Origin: Nocardia africana NBRC 100379
Lineage (GTDB): Bacteria; Actinomycetota; Actinomycetes; Mycobacteriales; Mycobacteriaceae
Direction: 5' to 3'
Length of the DNA stretch: 64,000 nucleotides
Assembly (NCBI RefSeq): GCF_001612635.1
Contig: NZ_BDAV01000007.1
Span: 429,234 to 493,233, forward strand
The notes below the pieces were generated by a model, which worked only from the letters and a program-made list of their open reading frames with translations, ran no database searches and was not told where the DNA came from. The position numbers were made by a program, and so were the translations under genes. Each line of letters starts with the position of its first letter. The first letter of the stretch is position 1. Positions 1 to 8,245 of the stretch are shown piece by piece.

Positions 1-89
1 GTATCCGCTTCGCCGAGTCGCTGCCCCGCAACCAGAGCGGAAAGCTACTCAAACGTGAACTGCGCGAACCGATTACGGCAGCCGAGTGA
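1..89 (+). CDS. acyl-CoA synthetase / AMP-ligase, C-terminal tail (partial)
   Basis: Only the last 28 codons are inside the window, read from base 3 to the TGA at 87-89. The translated end contains LPRNQSGKLLKRELRE, the A10-type motif that closes ANL-superfamily adenylating enzymes; its lysine (after the SG) contacts the acyl-adenylate. Fatty-acyl-CoA and aryl-CoA ligases of actinobacteria end this way. Substrate cannot be judged from the tail. The gene is convergent with the next one. Confidence 0.75.
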   Translation, partial: IRFAESLPRNQSGKLLKRELREPITAAE

Positions 90-118
90 TCGGCCCCGGC
101 GGTCACCACGGAGCTCGG

Positions 119-514
119 TCACCACGGTCCGATGACATGATCGAGCAGGGCCAGCGCGAACGCGCCGACGACCGCCAGCCCGAACCCCGCCGCGAAGGTG
201 AGCGCCAGCGAACGCCCCAGCCGCCGGCCGGGCGCGCGCACGATCAGCAACCCCGCCGCACCACCGAGCACGGCCAGCAGCATGCCGCCGCCCGTCACGA
301 GATAGAACACGGCGGCCAGCGCGGCGTTCACCGCCTCGCGCACTCCTTCGGCGTACACGCCGAAGGGAATCGGGAACCGATAGACGCTCGCCACCAGCGC
401 CGCGGCAACCGGTGCGGTGAGCACGGCCGTCAGCGCACCCCACAGCACCACCGCCCACAGGGTCACCCCGTTCACCCGCGGCTCCCCCGCCGGATCGCCG
501 TCCCCGAACCCCAT
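119..514 (-). CDS. small integral membrane protein, unknown function
   Basis: 131 residues. Start chosen at the ATG at 514 because an AGG-containing ribosome site precedes it and the coding bias begins there; longer reading upstream is low-complexity. Three hydrophobic stretches are visible at about residues 17-45, 62-92 and 103-128, the first long enough for one long or two short helices. No catalytic motif is recognisable. It is divergent from the membrane protein at 804-1340 across a 289-base gap that holds no other coding signal. Confidence 0.55.
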   Translation of the reverse strand: MGFGDGDPAGEPRVNGVTLWAVVLWGALTAVLTAPVAAALVASVYRFPIPFGVYAEGVREAVNAALAAVFYLVTGGGMLLAVLGGAAGLLIVRAPGRRLGRSLALTFAAGFGLAVVGAFALALLDHVIGPW

Positions 515-803
515 ACCTGACCTCGCGTTCCACCTGTCGCCGGGCACTGACTCACCACCGGGCTCGAATGCCCTACTCTGCCAGAGCAAAACAGACGAAC
601 GCGCCGCACCGCCGGCTGGGTCGGTACCGCGGGGGGAGCGCACCCCTCCGCTCCGGCCGCCCGAATCGGCCGGTTGGCACGGCGGCCGATCGACGGTCCG
701 CATCGCCACCCATGTCCTAGGGTTGTTCGCGGCGGCCCGAACTGCCCCACCCGTGCCCGACCCGAGGCCGCGCCCGCATCGGACGATCAGAAACGGGAGA
801 CCC

Positions 804-1340
804 ATGGACGGCAGCCGCAACGCACTGCTCCACGGTCCCCTGTTCTCCCGGCGGAATCCGCTGGATCGGAGCAACGCCGCCAGCCGGATCAGCGCCTACG
901 TCTACGGCAACATCCTCATTCTCGCCGCGCTGATCCCGGTGACCACCACCGAGGAGCACGTCGGAATCCTGGTGGTCATCGGCACCGCGCTGTCGACCTT
1001 CGTCGCGCACGCCTTCGCCGAGGGCGTCGGCCAGGCCGTACGGGAGAACCGGGCGCTCACGCCACGGCAGCGGTGGGAGGATCTGCGCGATTCGGTGCCG
1101 ATCCTCAGCTCCGCGGTGCTGCCGTCGATCATCCTGGCGTGTGCCGCCGTCGACTGGCTCGCACCCCGCACCGCGCAGATCGTCGCCGAGGTGGCGATGC
1201 TCGTCCGCATCGGCGGCATCGTGTTCGTCATCGAACGGCTCAAAGGCGCCAGACCCGGCCGCTCGACCATTTTCACGGCACTCCTACTGACCGCCGTCGC
1301 CACGACCGTGGTCGTCGTCAAGGTCGTCCTCACGCACTGA
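804..1340 (+). CDS. integral membrane protein, unknown function
   Basis: 178 residues, ATG at 804 preceded by GGGAGA at a suitable distance. Hydrophobic helices are visible around residues 34-48, 53-72, 98-118, 127-145 and 155-175, with a basic, arginine-rich linker around residue 85. It resembles small uncharacterised actinobacterial membrane proteins of similar size; no functional motif is seen. It ends 10 bases before the stop of the convergent dehydrogenase gene. Confidence 0.6.
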   Translation: MDGSRNALLHGPLFSRRNPLDRSNAASRISAYVYGNILILAALIPVTTTEEHVGILVVIGTALSTFVAHAFAEGVGQAVRENRALTPRQRWEDLRDSVPILSSAVLPSIILACAAVDWLAPRTAQIVAEVAMLVRIGGIVFVIERLKGARPGRSTIFTALLLTAVATTVVVVKVVLTH

Positions 1341-1350
1341 TCGGGCTCGG

Positions 1351-2841
1351 CTACCCCGCCTCGACCGCGGCGAGTGCGCGCACATCGGCGGCATCCTGCG
1401 AGCGGTCCGCGAACCGCGGGTAGGTGGGGTACTCGATTCCCGAGATGTACTGCACCGTCCGGACCACCTGGGACGAATAACCGAATTCGTTGTCGTACCA
1501 GCAGTACAGGATCGCGGTGTCGCCCTCGACGATGGTGGCGTTGGCATCGATGATCGAGGCCGCGCGTGAGCCGATGAAATCGCTGGACACCACATCGGAC
1601 GCGGCGATGTAGTCGAGATTGCGGCTCAGCGGGCCGGCGAGCGACACCTGCCGCAGGTACTCGAGCACCTCGGACTTCGTCGTCTCCCGCTCGAGCTGCA
1701 GGTTCAGGATGGCGACGGACACGTCCGGGGTGGGGACGCGAATCGAGTTACCGGTGATCTTCGCCTTGAAGTCGGGCATCGCCTTGGCGACCGCGGAGGC
1801 GGCGCCGGTCTCGGTCAGCACCAGATTGAACGGCGCGGAGCGGCCGCGGCGGTCCGCCTTGTGATAATTGTCCAGCAGGTTCTGATCGTTGGTGAACGAG
1901 TGCACGGTTTCCACGTGGCCGCGGGTGATTCCGAATTCGTCGTCCATGGCCTTGAGCGGCGGCACGATCGCATTGGTGGTGCAGGAGGCGCACGAGAAGA
2001 TGCGCTGCGTCAGATCCAGATCGCGGTGGTTGACGCCGTGCACGATATTCGGGACGTCGCCCTTACCGGGCGCGGTGAGAACCACCTTCGCGATGCCGGG
2101 TCGCAGATGTTGCGACAGCCCCTCGCGATCGCGCCATTTGCCGGTGTTGTCGATCAGGATCGCGTCGTCGATGCCATATTCGGTGTAGTCGATCGTCGTG
2201 GGATCGTCGCTGTAGATGAATTTGATGACGTTGCCGTTGGCGATGATGGTGTCGTTGTCGGCGTCGACCTTGATGGTGCCGTTGAAGTGCCCGTGCACCG
2301 AATCGCGGCGCAGCAGCGACGCGCGCTTGGCCAGGTCACCGTCGCCGCCGCGACGAACCACTACCGCACGCAGATTCAGCCCGTTGCCCGAGCCGGTCTT
2401 CTCGATCAGCAGGCGTGTGACCAGCCGGCCGATCCGGCCGAAGCCGTACAGCACGACATCGCGCGGACCCGGCGACTGTGCCTTGTTGCCGCCGATCACC
2501 TCGGCCAGGACCACCTCGGTGAACTCACGAACCGACAACCCGCGGTCGTCGGCGCGATAGGCCACGACCAGCTGACCGAGATCGATCTTGCACGGGCCGA
2601 GATCCAGTTCGTCCAGGACACGCAGGAACGGCAGCGTCTCGTCCACCGACAGCTCTTCGCCCTCGATCTGGCGCGCGAACCGGTGTGTCCGCAGAATGCT
2701 GATCACCGACCGGTTCACCAGCGACCGGCTGTGCAGCAGAACCGTCACGCCCTTCGCCCGGTACAACGTGCCGATGATGGGGATCATCGCCTCGGCGGCG
2801 GCTTCCTGGGCGTTCCAGCGGTCCAGTTGTTCGGTAGTCAA
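1351..2841 (-). CDS. glyceraldehyde-3-phosphate dehydrogenase, long form
   Basis: About 496 residues, catalysing the reversible oxidation of glyceraldehyde 3-phosphate to 1,3-bisphosphoglycerate. The Rossmann glycine motif YGFGRIGR, the catalytic cysteine in SCASCTTNA and the GRSAPFN substrate loop are all visible. About 130 extra residues precede the Rossmann fold, so it is longer than glycolytic Gap (about 335) and close to the roughly 480-residue GapB-type enzymes of corynebacteria, which favour NADP and gluconeogenesis; that role here is inference. I prefer a TTG start at 2841 because GAGGA lies just upstream and homologues begin near TTEQLDRWN; an in-frame GTG at 2952 would add 37 low-complexity residues. 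Confidence 0.85.
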   Translation of the reverse strand: MTTEQLDRWNAQEAAAEAMIPIIGTLYRAKGVTVLLHSRSLVNRSVISILRTHRFARQIEGEELSVDETLPFLRVLDELDLGPCKIDLGQLVVAYRADDRGLSVREFTEVVLAEVIGGNKAQSPGPRDVVLYGFGRIGRLVTRLLIEKTGSGNGLNLRAVVVRRGGDGDLAKRASLLRRDSVHGHFNGTIKVDADNDTIIANGNVIKFIYSDDPTTIDYTEYGIDDAILIDNTGKWRDREGLSQHLRPGIAKVVLTAPGKGDVPNIVHGVNHRDLDLTQRIFSCASCTTNAIVPPLKAMDDEFGITRGHVETVHSFTNDQNLLDNYHKADRRGRSAPFNLVLTETGAASAVAKAMPDFKAKITGNSIRVPTPDVSVAILNLQLERETTKSEVLEYLRQVSLAGPLSRNLDYIAASDVVSSDFIGSRAASIIDANATIVEGDTAILYCWYDNEFGYSSQVVRTVQYISGIEYPTYPRFADRSQDAADVRALAAVEAG

Positions 2842-2976
2842 CGCAGGTCCTCGGTTTCCTCGACGGGTACGCCACGTCGATGCTAATGAGGGCCTGGATA
2901 TCACCGACGGCGGATCCCCGGCGGTGAGGTTGTCGAGTGACGGCGCCCACACCGCCCTCGCGGCGTCGTACCGCCG

Positions 2977-3462
2977 TCACTCCCGCCGCAGCCGCGGTGG
3001 ATGGCGGCGGCGGATCTGCAACAGGTCGGTGGCGCAACGGCACACCGGGTGCAGTGCGTCGGCGAGTTCTTCGGTGAGCACGTTCGCGGCAGGGGTGTAG
3101 ACGCTCAGCACTCCGACCACCGCGCCGTCGTCGTCGGACAGCGGCTGGCACTGCACCGCCTGCACCCCCCACAACCGCAGTTCCGCCCCACACCCCGGCC
3201 AGCGCGCGCTGCCGGCGAGATCGGTGATCACGATCGGCACGCCGGTCGCCGCGACCTCGCGAGCAGGGCTGTCGGGGTGGAGCAGCTGAGCCTCCTCGAC
3301 CATGCGCGCGCGGTGCGTGGTCGCCGCGACGATCTCGAGTACCGTTCCACCGTGCGCGGTCACTCCGGCCATCGGTGAACCGGGCAGGGCACGCAACAGC
3401 GCGGCGACCCCGGCCGCCGAAACAGGCGGCGCAGCAGTGGTACCGGGTGGGTCACTGTGCAT
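2977..3462 (-). CDS. GAF-domain sensor-like protein
   Basis: 161 residues from an ATG at 3462, preceded by GAGGTCC. The body reads as a single GAF domain: the strand pattern VPIVITDLAG and WGVQAVQCQPL, then VGVLSVYTP, is typical of GAF folds that bind small molecules or pair with ANTAR or kinase domains. No ANTAR, kinase or cyclase output domain is attached. Two cysteines occur but the free-methionine-sulfoxide-reductase set is not present. It is divergent from the small gene at 3764, with a 301-base intergenic region holding no other coding signal. Confidence 0.6.
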   Translation of the reverse strand: MHSDPPGTTAAPPVSAAGVAALLRALPGSPMAGVTAHGGTVLEIVAATTHRARMVEEAQLLHPDSPAREVAATGVPIVITDLAGSARWPGCGAELRLWGVQAVQCQPLSDDDGAVVGVLSVYTPAANVLTEELADALHPVCRCATDLLQIRRRHPPRLRRE

Positions 3463-3763
3463 AACGGACCTCGATCCGACGCGACGAGTCAACTTTCACA
3501 GGCGGCATACCGAACCCGGCAAAGCAGGGCCGGGACGGGACGACCAGTCTTCGAGTGCCCCGCCGCCCTCCGCGGCAAACCTCGTTCCGGCGGGCTCGCC
3601 GGTGCGCTGGACGAATCCTCATCCGGTACAAGCGGTTTGCGTCATTGCGCCGGCATGCCAGGTTCTCGTTTCGCGGCGCGTCGCCGGGGTACCCCTCAAC
3701 AATCCGCACTCGGAACGAACCTCGCCACCCGGCCGGAACACATCACTACAGGAGGTGTGCTGT

Positions 3764-4012
3764 ATGGACGATCTCCAGCGCAGAGTGCTGACCGCGTTGA
3801 CATCCGCGCGGCGTGGGCTGAAGACCGCGGACGCACGCCTGCTGGAGCGTCGAATCGTGGGTCTGCGGGCAGAGGTCGACGCCGCCGGCTATCCCCGTCC
3901 TCAGCATCTTCGCCTGAAAGCGTCGTGCGCGGAGGCGCTGGCGGCGGCCCGGTGGACGTTGGGCCGACCGAACCCGCCGACCTTCCGGCCGGCGATGCAG
4001 GCGGCCTCCTAG
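3764..4012 (+). CDS. 82-residue conserved-looking hypothetical protein
   Basis: Starts at an ATG preceded by a near-perfect AGGAGG at ideal spacing, which is the best reason to accept it. The product is basic and mostly helical, with the pattern LQRRVLTALTSARRGL near the N-terminus and repeated Ala/Leu/Arg heptads, suggesting a short coiled coil or a small nucleic-acid-associated protein. I do not recognise a family. It is convergent with the methionine sulfoxide reductase gene. Confidence 0.6.
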   Translation: MDDLQRRVLTALTSARRGLKTADARLLERRIVGLRAEVDAAGYPRPQHLRLKASCAEALAAARWTLGRPNPPTFRPAMQAAS

Positions 4013-4079
4013 CCGAGCCGTCCAGCCGACACGCGCCCTGATCCGATTGCGGCACCGGGACTTCGAGCCGGACGTCCGC

Positions 4080-4577
4080 TCAGTCCCTCCCCTCCGCGAT
4101 CGAGGTGAGATAGATCGACGCGATCTCCTCCAGGCCCCGCTGATCGACCGGACCGAATCGGTCGAGGTCGGGACTGTCCAGATCGAAGACGCCGAGCAGG
4201 GTGTCGTCGCGAATCAGCGGCACCACCAGTTCGGATCTGCTCAGCGGATCGCAGGCGATATGGTCGGGCACCGCGTGCACGTCGGCGACCCGTTGCGTCC
4301 GGCGGGTCCGCGCCGCCGCACCGCACACGCCGCGATCCAGCCCGATCCGCACACAGGCCGGGCGGCCCTGGAACGGGCCGACCACCAGTTCGGTCCCGTC
4401 GTAGAAATAGAATCCCACCCAGTTCAGGCCGGGAAGACCGTGATAGACGAGCGCGGACAGATTGGCGGCGTTGGCGATCCGGTCGTGTTCCCCCGCCACG
4501 AGGGCGCAGGCCGATGCGGCGAGTTCTCGGTAGCGCTCTTCGTCGGTGTGGTCGTCGCGGACCTCGGCGGCGCTCAT
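4080..4577 (-). CDS. msrC: free L-methionine (R)-S-oxide reductase (fRMsr, GAF fold)
   Basis: 165 residues. The GAF-type domain carries NWVGFYFYDG, GPFQGRPACVRI, GVCGAAA and HIACDPLSRSE, which supply the three conserved cysteines of fRMsr enzymes (the first, second and catalytic cysteines of the YebR/MsrC family). These reduce free methionine-R-sulfoxide in the cytoplasm at the expense of thioredoxin-like donors. The ATG at 4577 overlaps the TGA of a tiny upstream frame that has the better ribosome site; an alternative ATG at 4592 adds five residues. Oxidative-stress repair is the expected role. Confidence 0.85.
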   Translation of the reverse strand: MSAAEVRDDHTDEERYRELAASACALVAGEHDRIANAANLSALVYHGLPGLNWVGFYFYDGTELVVGPFQGRPACVRIGLDRGVCGAAARTRRTQRVADVHAVPDHIACDPLSRSELVVPLIRDDTLLGVFDLDSPDLDRFGPVDQRGLEEIASIYLTSIAEGRD

Positions 4578-4606
4578 GCCGCACCCGCGCATAGGCGATG
4601 ATTCAT
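4574..4606 (-). CDS. possible 10-residue leader peptide of the msrC gene
   Basis: A frame MNHRLCAGAA preceded by GGAGAGGAAG at good spacing ends in a TGA that overlaps the ATG of the reductase gene (ATGA). The strong ribosome site sits at the leader and not at the reductase start, so ribosomes reaching the reductase are probably handed over from the leader. It contains one cysteine codon. It may be a genuine coupled leader or only a coincidental frame; conservation would decide. Confidence 0.35.
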   Translation of the reverse strand: MNHRLCAGAA

Positions 4607-4698
4607 GCGTCTTCCTCTCCTTATCGTCGTGGCTTCGCCCGTCCCGGCAGGCGGGATCGGCCGGCGGCACGGCGCCGGATCCGTGTTTTGGTTGGTCC

Positions 4699-5070
4699 AT
4701 GGCTTCAGCGGAACGAATTCGAGCAGCGGTGCACCGGTACCTCGAGGCGGTGGGCTCGGGCTCGGCCGCCGATGTGGCGGCATGTTACAGCGAGGACGCC
4801 ACCGTGGAGGATCCGTTCGGCTCGCCACCGCACGTCGGCCGGGCCGCGATCGAAAAGTTCTACGGCGCATTGGATTCCGCGCATATGCGAACCGAGCTGC
4901 TCGACCTGCGGATCGCGGGCGGCGCGGCGGCGTTCCGCTTCCGGGTGGTGACCGAAACCGGCTCCCGCACAACGACGATCGAGCCGATCGACGTGATGAC
5001 CTTCGACGAGGACGCGCGCATCACCGGTATGCGCGCGTTCTGGTCGCCGGAGGACGTGCGCGTCGACTGA
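4699..5070 (+). CDS. steroid delta-isomerase-like protein (SnoaL/NTF2 fold)
   Basis: 123 residues with the layout of bacterial ketosteroid isomerases: a tyrosine in HRYLEAVGSG (proton-network Tyr), an aspartate in TVEDPFGSP (catalytic base position) and an aspartate in EPIDVMTFDE (the third active-site position). All three key residues appear retained, so an isomerase acting on a steroid or similar enolisable ketone is plausible; many related proteins have other substrates. The ATG at 4699 lacks a clear ribosome site. It is convergent with the LLM oxidoreductase, ten bases apart. Confidence 0.7.
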   Translation: MASAERIRAAVHRYLEAVGSGSAADVAACYSEDATVEDPFGSPPHVGRAAIEKFYGALDSAHMRTELLDLRIAGGAAAFRFRVVTETGSRTTTIEPIDVMTFDEDARITGMRAFWSPEDVRVD

Positions 5071-5080
5071 GTGCGGCGTT

Positions 5081-6073
5081 TCATCGCAGCTCGGGAATCA
5101 CCGCACGCTCGAACAACTCCACACCGGACAGGTCGTAGGCCGATTCGGGGAAGTTGTGGATCGCGTACGACAAGCCGAGATCGCGGACCCGGGACAGGTT
5201 GTCGATGATCTGTTCCGGCGTGCCGACCGCGGGCGAATCGGCGTACAGCTTGGTGACCCAATCCTGCGCGGCGTCCGCCCCGAGCGCGGGAGCCAGCCGG
5301 GAGGCGAGCGCGTCCAGCCGGTCGCGCACCTCGGCCTCGGTGGCGCCGATCACGGTGTTGAAGTTGGAACTGCGGGTGATGGCGTCGAAATCGGTTCCGA
5401 CGGAGGCGCAATGCCCGCGCAGCAGCTCGGATTTGTGGGTGAAGGTCTCGGGATCGCCCGCGAAGTTGGTGTACTGCGCGTACTTCGCGGCGATGCGCAG
5501 CGTGACCTTCTCACCCCCACCCGCGACCCAGATCGGAATGCCGCCCTGCTGGAGCGGCAAGGGATACACCCGGGCGCCGTCGACCTGGTAGTACCTGCCG
5601 TCGAGGGTGGCGGTGCCGGTGGTCCATGCCTGACGGAAGATCTGCACGCCCTCGTCCAGGCGGCCCAAACGCTCACCCGCGGAAGGGAATCCGTAGCCGT
5701 AGGCGCGCCACTCGTGCTCGTACCAGCCGCCGCCGATACCCATCTCGACCCGTCCGCCCGATATCAGATCCACGGTCGCGGCCACCTTGGCGAGGTAAGC
5801 CGGGTTCCGGTAGCTGATCGCCGTGCACATCTGGCCCAGCCGGATGCGCGTCGTGGTGGCGGCGAACGCCGACATGAGCGTCCATGCCTCGTGTGTCGCT
5901 TCCTCGGTGGGAACCGGCACGGTGTGGAAGTGGTCGTAGACCCACAGCGATTCCCAGACTTCGGTGGCGTCGGCACGCTGCGCCAGGTCCCGCATCACAC
6001 CCCACTGCGCCCCCGGTTCGATGCCGACCAGGTCCAGTCGCCAGCCCTGGGGAATGAAGATGCCGAAACGCAC
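5081..6073 (-). CDS. LLM-class F420-dependent oxidoreductase
   Basis: 330 residues of the luciferase-like monooxygenase TIM-barrel family. Visible family signatures are the N-terminal MRFGIFIPQG strand, the VYDHF helix, TTRIRLGQM and IGGGWYEHEWRAYG, the last being typical of F420-dependent members in Corynebacteriales. The GTG start at 6073 is chosen because GAGGAG precedes it and the first strand begins immediately. These enzymes transfer hydride between coenzyme F420 and a substrate; substrate unknown. It is probably a separate transcript, because a hairpin lies between it and the small peptide gene upstream. Confidence 0.85.
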   Translation of the reverse strand: MRFGIFIPQGWRLDLVGIEPGAQWGVMRDLAQRADATEVWESLWVYDHFHTVPVPTEEATHEAWTLMSAFAATTTRIRLGQMCTAISYRNPAYLAKVAATVDLISGGRVEMGIGGGWYEHEWRAYGYGFPSAGERLGRLDEGVQIFRQAWTTGTATLDGRYYQVDGARVYPLPLQQGGIPIWVAGGGEKVTLRIAAKYAQYTNFAGDPETFTHKSELLRGHCASVGTDFDAITRSSNFNTVIGATEAEVRDRLDALASRLAPALGADAAQDWVTKLYADSPAVGTPEQIIDNLSRVRDLGLSYAIHNFPESAYDLSGVELFERAVIPELR

Positions 6074-6175
6074 GCCGCGCCTCCTCGTCGAGAGAACAGA
6101 TCCGGCGGTCACTTTTCCCATCGATGCGCCCGCGGGCAAGAGTTCGGCGCTCGGCGCGCCGAACCTTCGACGCAA

Positions 6176-6210
6176 AGACCCGGCGAAGCCGGAATCGGTT
6201 CACCGGGTCT
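6176..6210 (-). terminator. putative intrinsic terminator after the 27-residue peptide gene
   Basis: Inverted repeat AGACCCGG / CCGGGTCT with a 19-base loop, followed on the minus strand by TTTGCG. It lies 13 bases past the stop of the small peptide gene and 103 bases before the LLM oxidoreductase start, a sensible place to end the hydrolase-peptide transcript. The U-run is short, so efficiency is uncertain. Confidence 0.45.
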
Positions 6211-6222
6211 GTGGGGCTTCGG

Positions 6223-6306
6223 TCAGAGCAAGTTGATCAGGCCGATGAGGATGTTTCCGAGACCCGAGGCCAAAGCTCCGACAACCGCGATGATTCCGTT
6301 GATCAC
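6223..6306 (-). CDS. 27-residue hydrophobic peptide, translationally coupled
   Basis: A GTG start at 6306 forms a 4-base overlap (GTGA) with the stop of the hydrolase gene, and AAAGGA lies upstream. The product begins M-I-N-G-I-I-A-V-V-G and ends ILIGLINLL: it has no charged residue, many Gly/Ala/Ile/Leu, and could form a single membrane-inserting helix. Codon third positions are G/C-rich, as in neighbouring genes. It could be a membrane-active peptide, a type I toxin-like peptide, a small transport/regulatory subunit of the hydrolase, or a fortuitous frame. Function unknown. Confidence 0.5.
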   Translation of the reverse strand: MINGIIAVVGALASGLGNILIGLINLL

Positions 6307-7151
6307 AGCGTTCCTTTCTCCGAGCGTTCGTTGGCAAACCAGGAAGTATTCGGTGTCGAGGTGCGTGTCGGATTGGTCCGGTCGCGCGCTACGCGCGTGA
6401 GCCATTCGGCCAGCAGGGCACGCAGCAGTTCCGGTTGTTCGTGCGGGAGTGCGTGTCCGGCGTCGTCGACCACGGCGAGCGTGGCGTGCGGACAGCGCGC
6501 GAACAGGTCGGTCGCCGCCGCGTAACCGACCGTCGAATCCAGCCGTCCGGCCACGATCGTGGTCGGCCCCGGATAGGGCGGTGCGTCGTCCGCGCTCAGC
6601 TGCCACCGTTCACCGATGCGTCGTGCCGCGGCCGGGTCGACCAGCGCGGCAGCCGGGGCGACGAAACGCTCGTAGCGGTCGAGCATGTCGGGGGTCTGGA
6701 CGACGAAGTAGCCGCGGAAATCCTCGTCGCCGAGATCGCCCGGTCCGGCCACGAGGCGAGGTGCGGGAATGTCACGCAATCCGGGCAACAGCGGGCAGAC
6801 CAGTGCCAGGCCCGCCACCCGATCGGCACGCCGCGCGGCCATCGCCTGCGCGTAGTAGCCGCCGGCCGAGTGGCCGACCAGCAGGAAATCGCTACCGGTC
6901 ACCGCGTCCGCGAATCGCAGCAGCGCGTCGAGGACATCGTCCGCGCTGCGCAGCGTTTCGGGTGCGGTGGTGTGTCCGGTGCCGGGCAGGTCGGGATAGA
7001 TCCGCCGCAACCCGGCGCCACCGCCGAGAATGGGTTCGAAGCATGCCTCGGCCTCGCGGTGATCGACACCGGCACCGTGCAGCACCACGACCGGCCGGCC
7101 CGTGCCGTGCTCCACGTAGTGAAAATCGACCTCGCCTGCGCGCAGCTCCAT
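6303..7151 (-). CDS. alpha/beta-fold hydrolase
   Basis: 282 residues, cytoplasmic. Oxyanion-region motif VVVLHGAG, the nucleophile elbow VGHSAGGYY (catalytic serine), an aspartate near LDSTVGY and the histidine in DDAGHALPHEQ complete a Ser-Asp-His triad. Substrate cannot be assigned; similar proteins include esterases, lactonases and haloperoxidase-like enzymes. The ATG at 7151 is supported by the start of the beta-strand pattern, not by a strong ribosome site. The stop overlaps the start of the 27-residue peptide gene, so the two are cotranslated. Confidence 0.8.
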   Translation of the reverse strand: MELRAGEVDFHYVEHGTGRPVVVLHGAGVDHREAEACFEPILGGGAGLRRIYPDLPGTGHTTAPETLRSADDVLDALLRFADAVTGSDFLLVGHSAGGYYAQAMAARRADRVAGLALVCPLLPGLRDIPAPRLVAGPGDLGDEDFRGYFVVQTPDMLDRYERFVAPAAALVDPAAARRIGERWQLSADDAPPYPGPTTIVAGRLDSTVGYAAATDLFARCPHATLAVVDDAGHALPHEQPELLRALLAEWLTRVARDRTNPTRTSTPNTSWFANERSEKGTL

Positions 7152-7214
7152 GACGGGCAAGCTACCCGGCCGGTCCCCCTGTCGTCGGCGAGACGCGGGT
7201 GCGAGCATGGGGCG

Positions 7215-8207
7215 GTGAGTGTGTCCGCGAGTGAACCGCTGTCGGAGTCCGATGCACTCGAGGCGCTGCGGATTCCGCTGACCGGCTACTGCTACCGCCT
7301 GCTCGGGTCGTCGGCCGATGCCGACGATGCGGTGCAGGAGACGCTGATCCGCGCCTACACCCGATTCGACAGCTTCGACCCCGGGCGCGGCCGGCTGTCG
7401 ACGTGGGTCCATGCCATCGCCACGAATATCTGCCTGGACATGCTGCGTTCGGCGCGGCGCCGGATGCTGGTGTGGGAGGGCCCGGTCTCGACCGGTTTCG
7501 ATCCGGACGCGGTGGTGCCCGCCGACCGTTGGCTCGATCCGGTCGCGGACGCGCGGGTGCTCGACCCCGCCGACCGCGTGGTTCGCCGCGAGTCGGTGCG
7601 GCTGGCCTTCGTGGCCGCGTTGCAACATCTGCCTCCACGCCAGCGGGCGGTGCTGGTCCTGCGCGAGGTGCTGGCGTTCAGTGCCGCCGAAACCGCGACC
7701 ATGCTGGAGGTCAGTCCGGCCGCGGTCAACAGCGCCCTGCAACGAGCCCGCACCACCCTGGCCGCGGTGCGCCGGTCCCCCACCGATCCGCTCGATCCCG
7801 ACGACCCGGATGACCGGGAACTGGTCCGGCGCTATGTGGCGGCCTTCGAAAACCACGATGTCGATGCGCTGGCCGCGCTGCTGTGCGAGGACGCCGAATC
7901 CGGTATGCCGCCGATCGCGTGGCGCCTGAGCGGGCGTGACCTCGTCGTCGCGGTCTTCGCGGCGGGCGAGGCGTGCCGCGGGGATCGGCTGGTACCGGTC
8001 CGGATGAACGGTTCGGTCGGATTCGGTCAGTACCGCCCCGACATAGACGGTGTGCTGCGCCCCTTCGCGCTGCTCGCCATCGAGGCGCGGTCGGGGCTGA
8101 TAGCGCGGCAGGTGACCTACCTGGGCAGCGGTGACCGGTTCGCCGAATTCGGCCTCTCGGCGATTTTCCGGGCGCCCACCGATGAATTCTCACCCTCGGG
8201 TTCGTAG
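7215..8207 (+). CDS. ECF sigma factor with C-terminal SnoaL-like domain (SigG-like)
   Basis: About 330 residues. Region 2 appears as GYCYRLLGSSADADDAVQETLIRA-type sequence near residues 20-45 and STWVHAIATNICLD; region 4 as LPPRQRAVLVLREVLAFSA and the recognition helix near LEVSPAAVNSALQRAR. The last 110 residues form a SnoaL/NTF2-like domain with MPPIAW and FGQYRP, as in the SigG-type group of mycobacterial ECF factors, where the C-terminal domain replaces a separate anti-sigma factor. GTG at 7215 is chosen from where similarity starts; GTG at 7221 is an alternative. The next gene follows closely and may share its transcript. Confidence 0.85.
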   Translation: MSVSASEPLSESDALEALRIPLTGYCYRLLGSSADADDAVQETLIRAYTRFDSFDPGRGRLSTWVHAIATNICLDMLRSARRRMLVWEGPVSTGFDPDAVVPADRWLDPVADARVLDPADRVVRRESVRLAFVAALQHLPPRQRAVLVLREVLAFSAAETATMLEVSPAAVNSALQRARTTLAAVRRSPTDPLDPDDPDDRELVRRYVAAFENHDVDALAALLCEDAESGMPPIAWRLSGRDLVVAVFAAGEACRGDRLVPVRMNGSVGFGQYRPDIDGVLRPFALLAIEARSGLIARQVTYLGSGDRFAEFGLSAIFRAPTDEFSPSGS

Positions 8208-8245
8208 CAGAGGTGACCACTTCCTACGACCGAAACGACGGAGTC

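Noticed and set aside
2842..2952. Longer N-terminus for the GAPDH from GTG at 2952
   Set aside because: The added residues are low-complexity and the TTG at 2841 has a clear GAGGA site where family similarity begins.
6435..8207. 590-codon version of the ECF sigma factor starting upstream
   Set aside because: The extra 260 residues are antisense to the hydrolase gene; sigma region 2 similarity starts near 7215.
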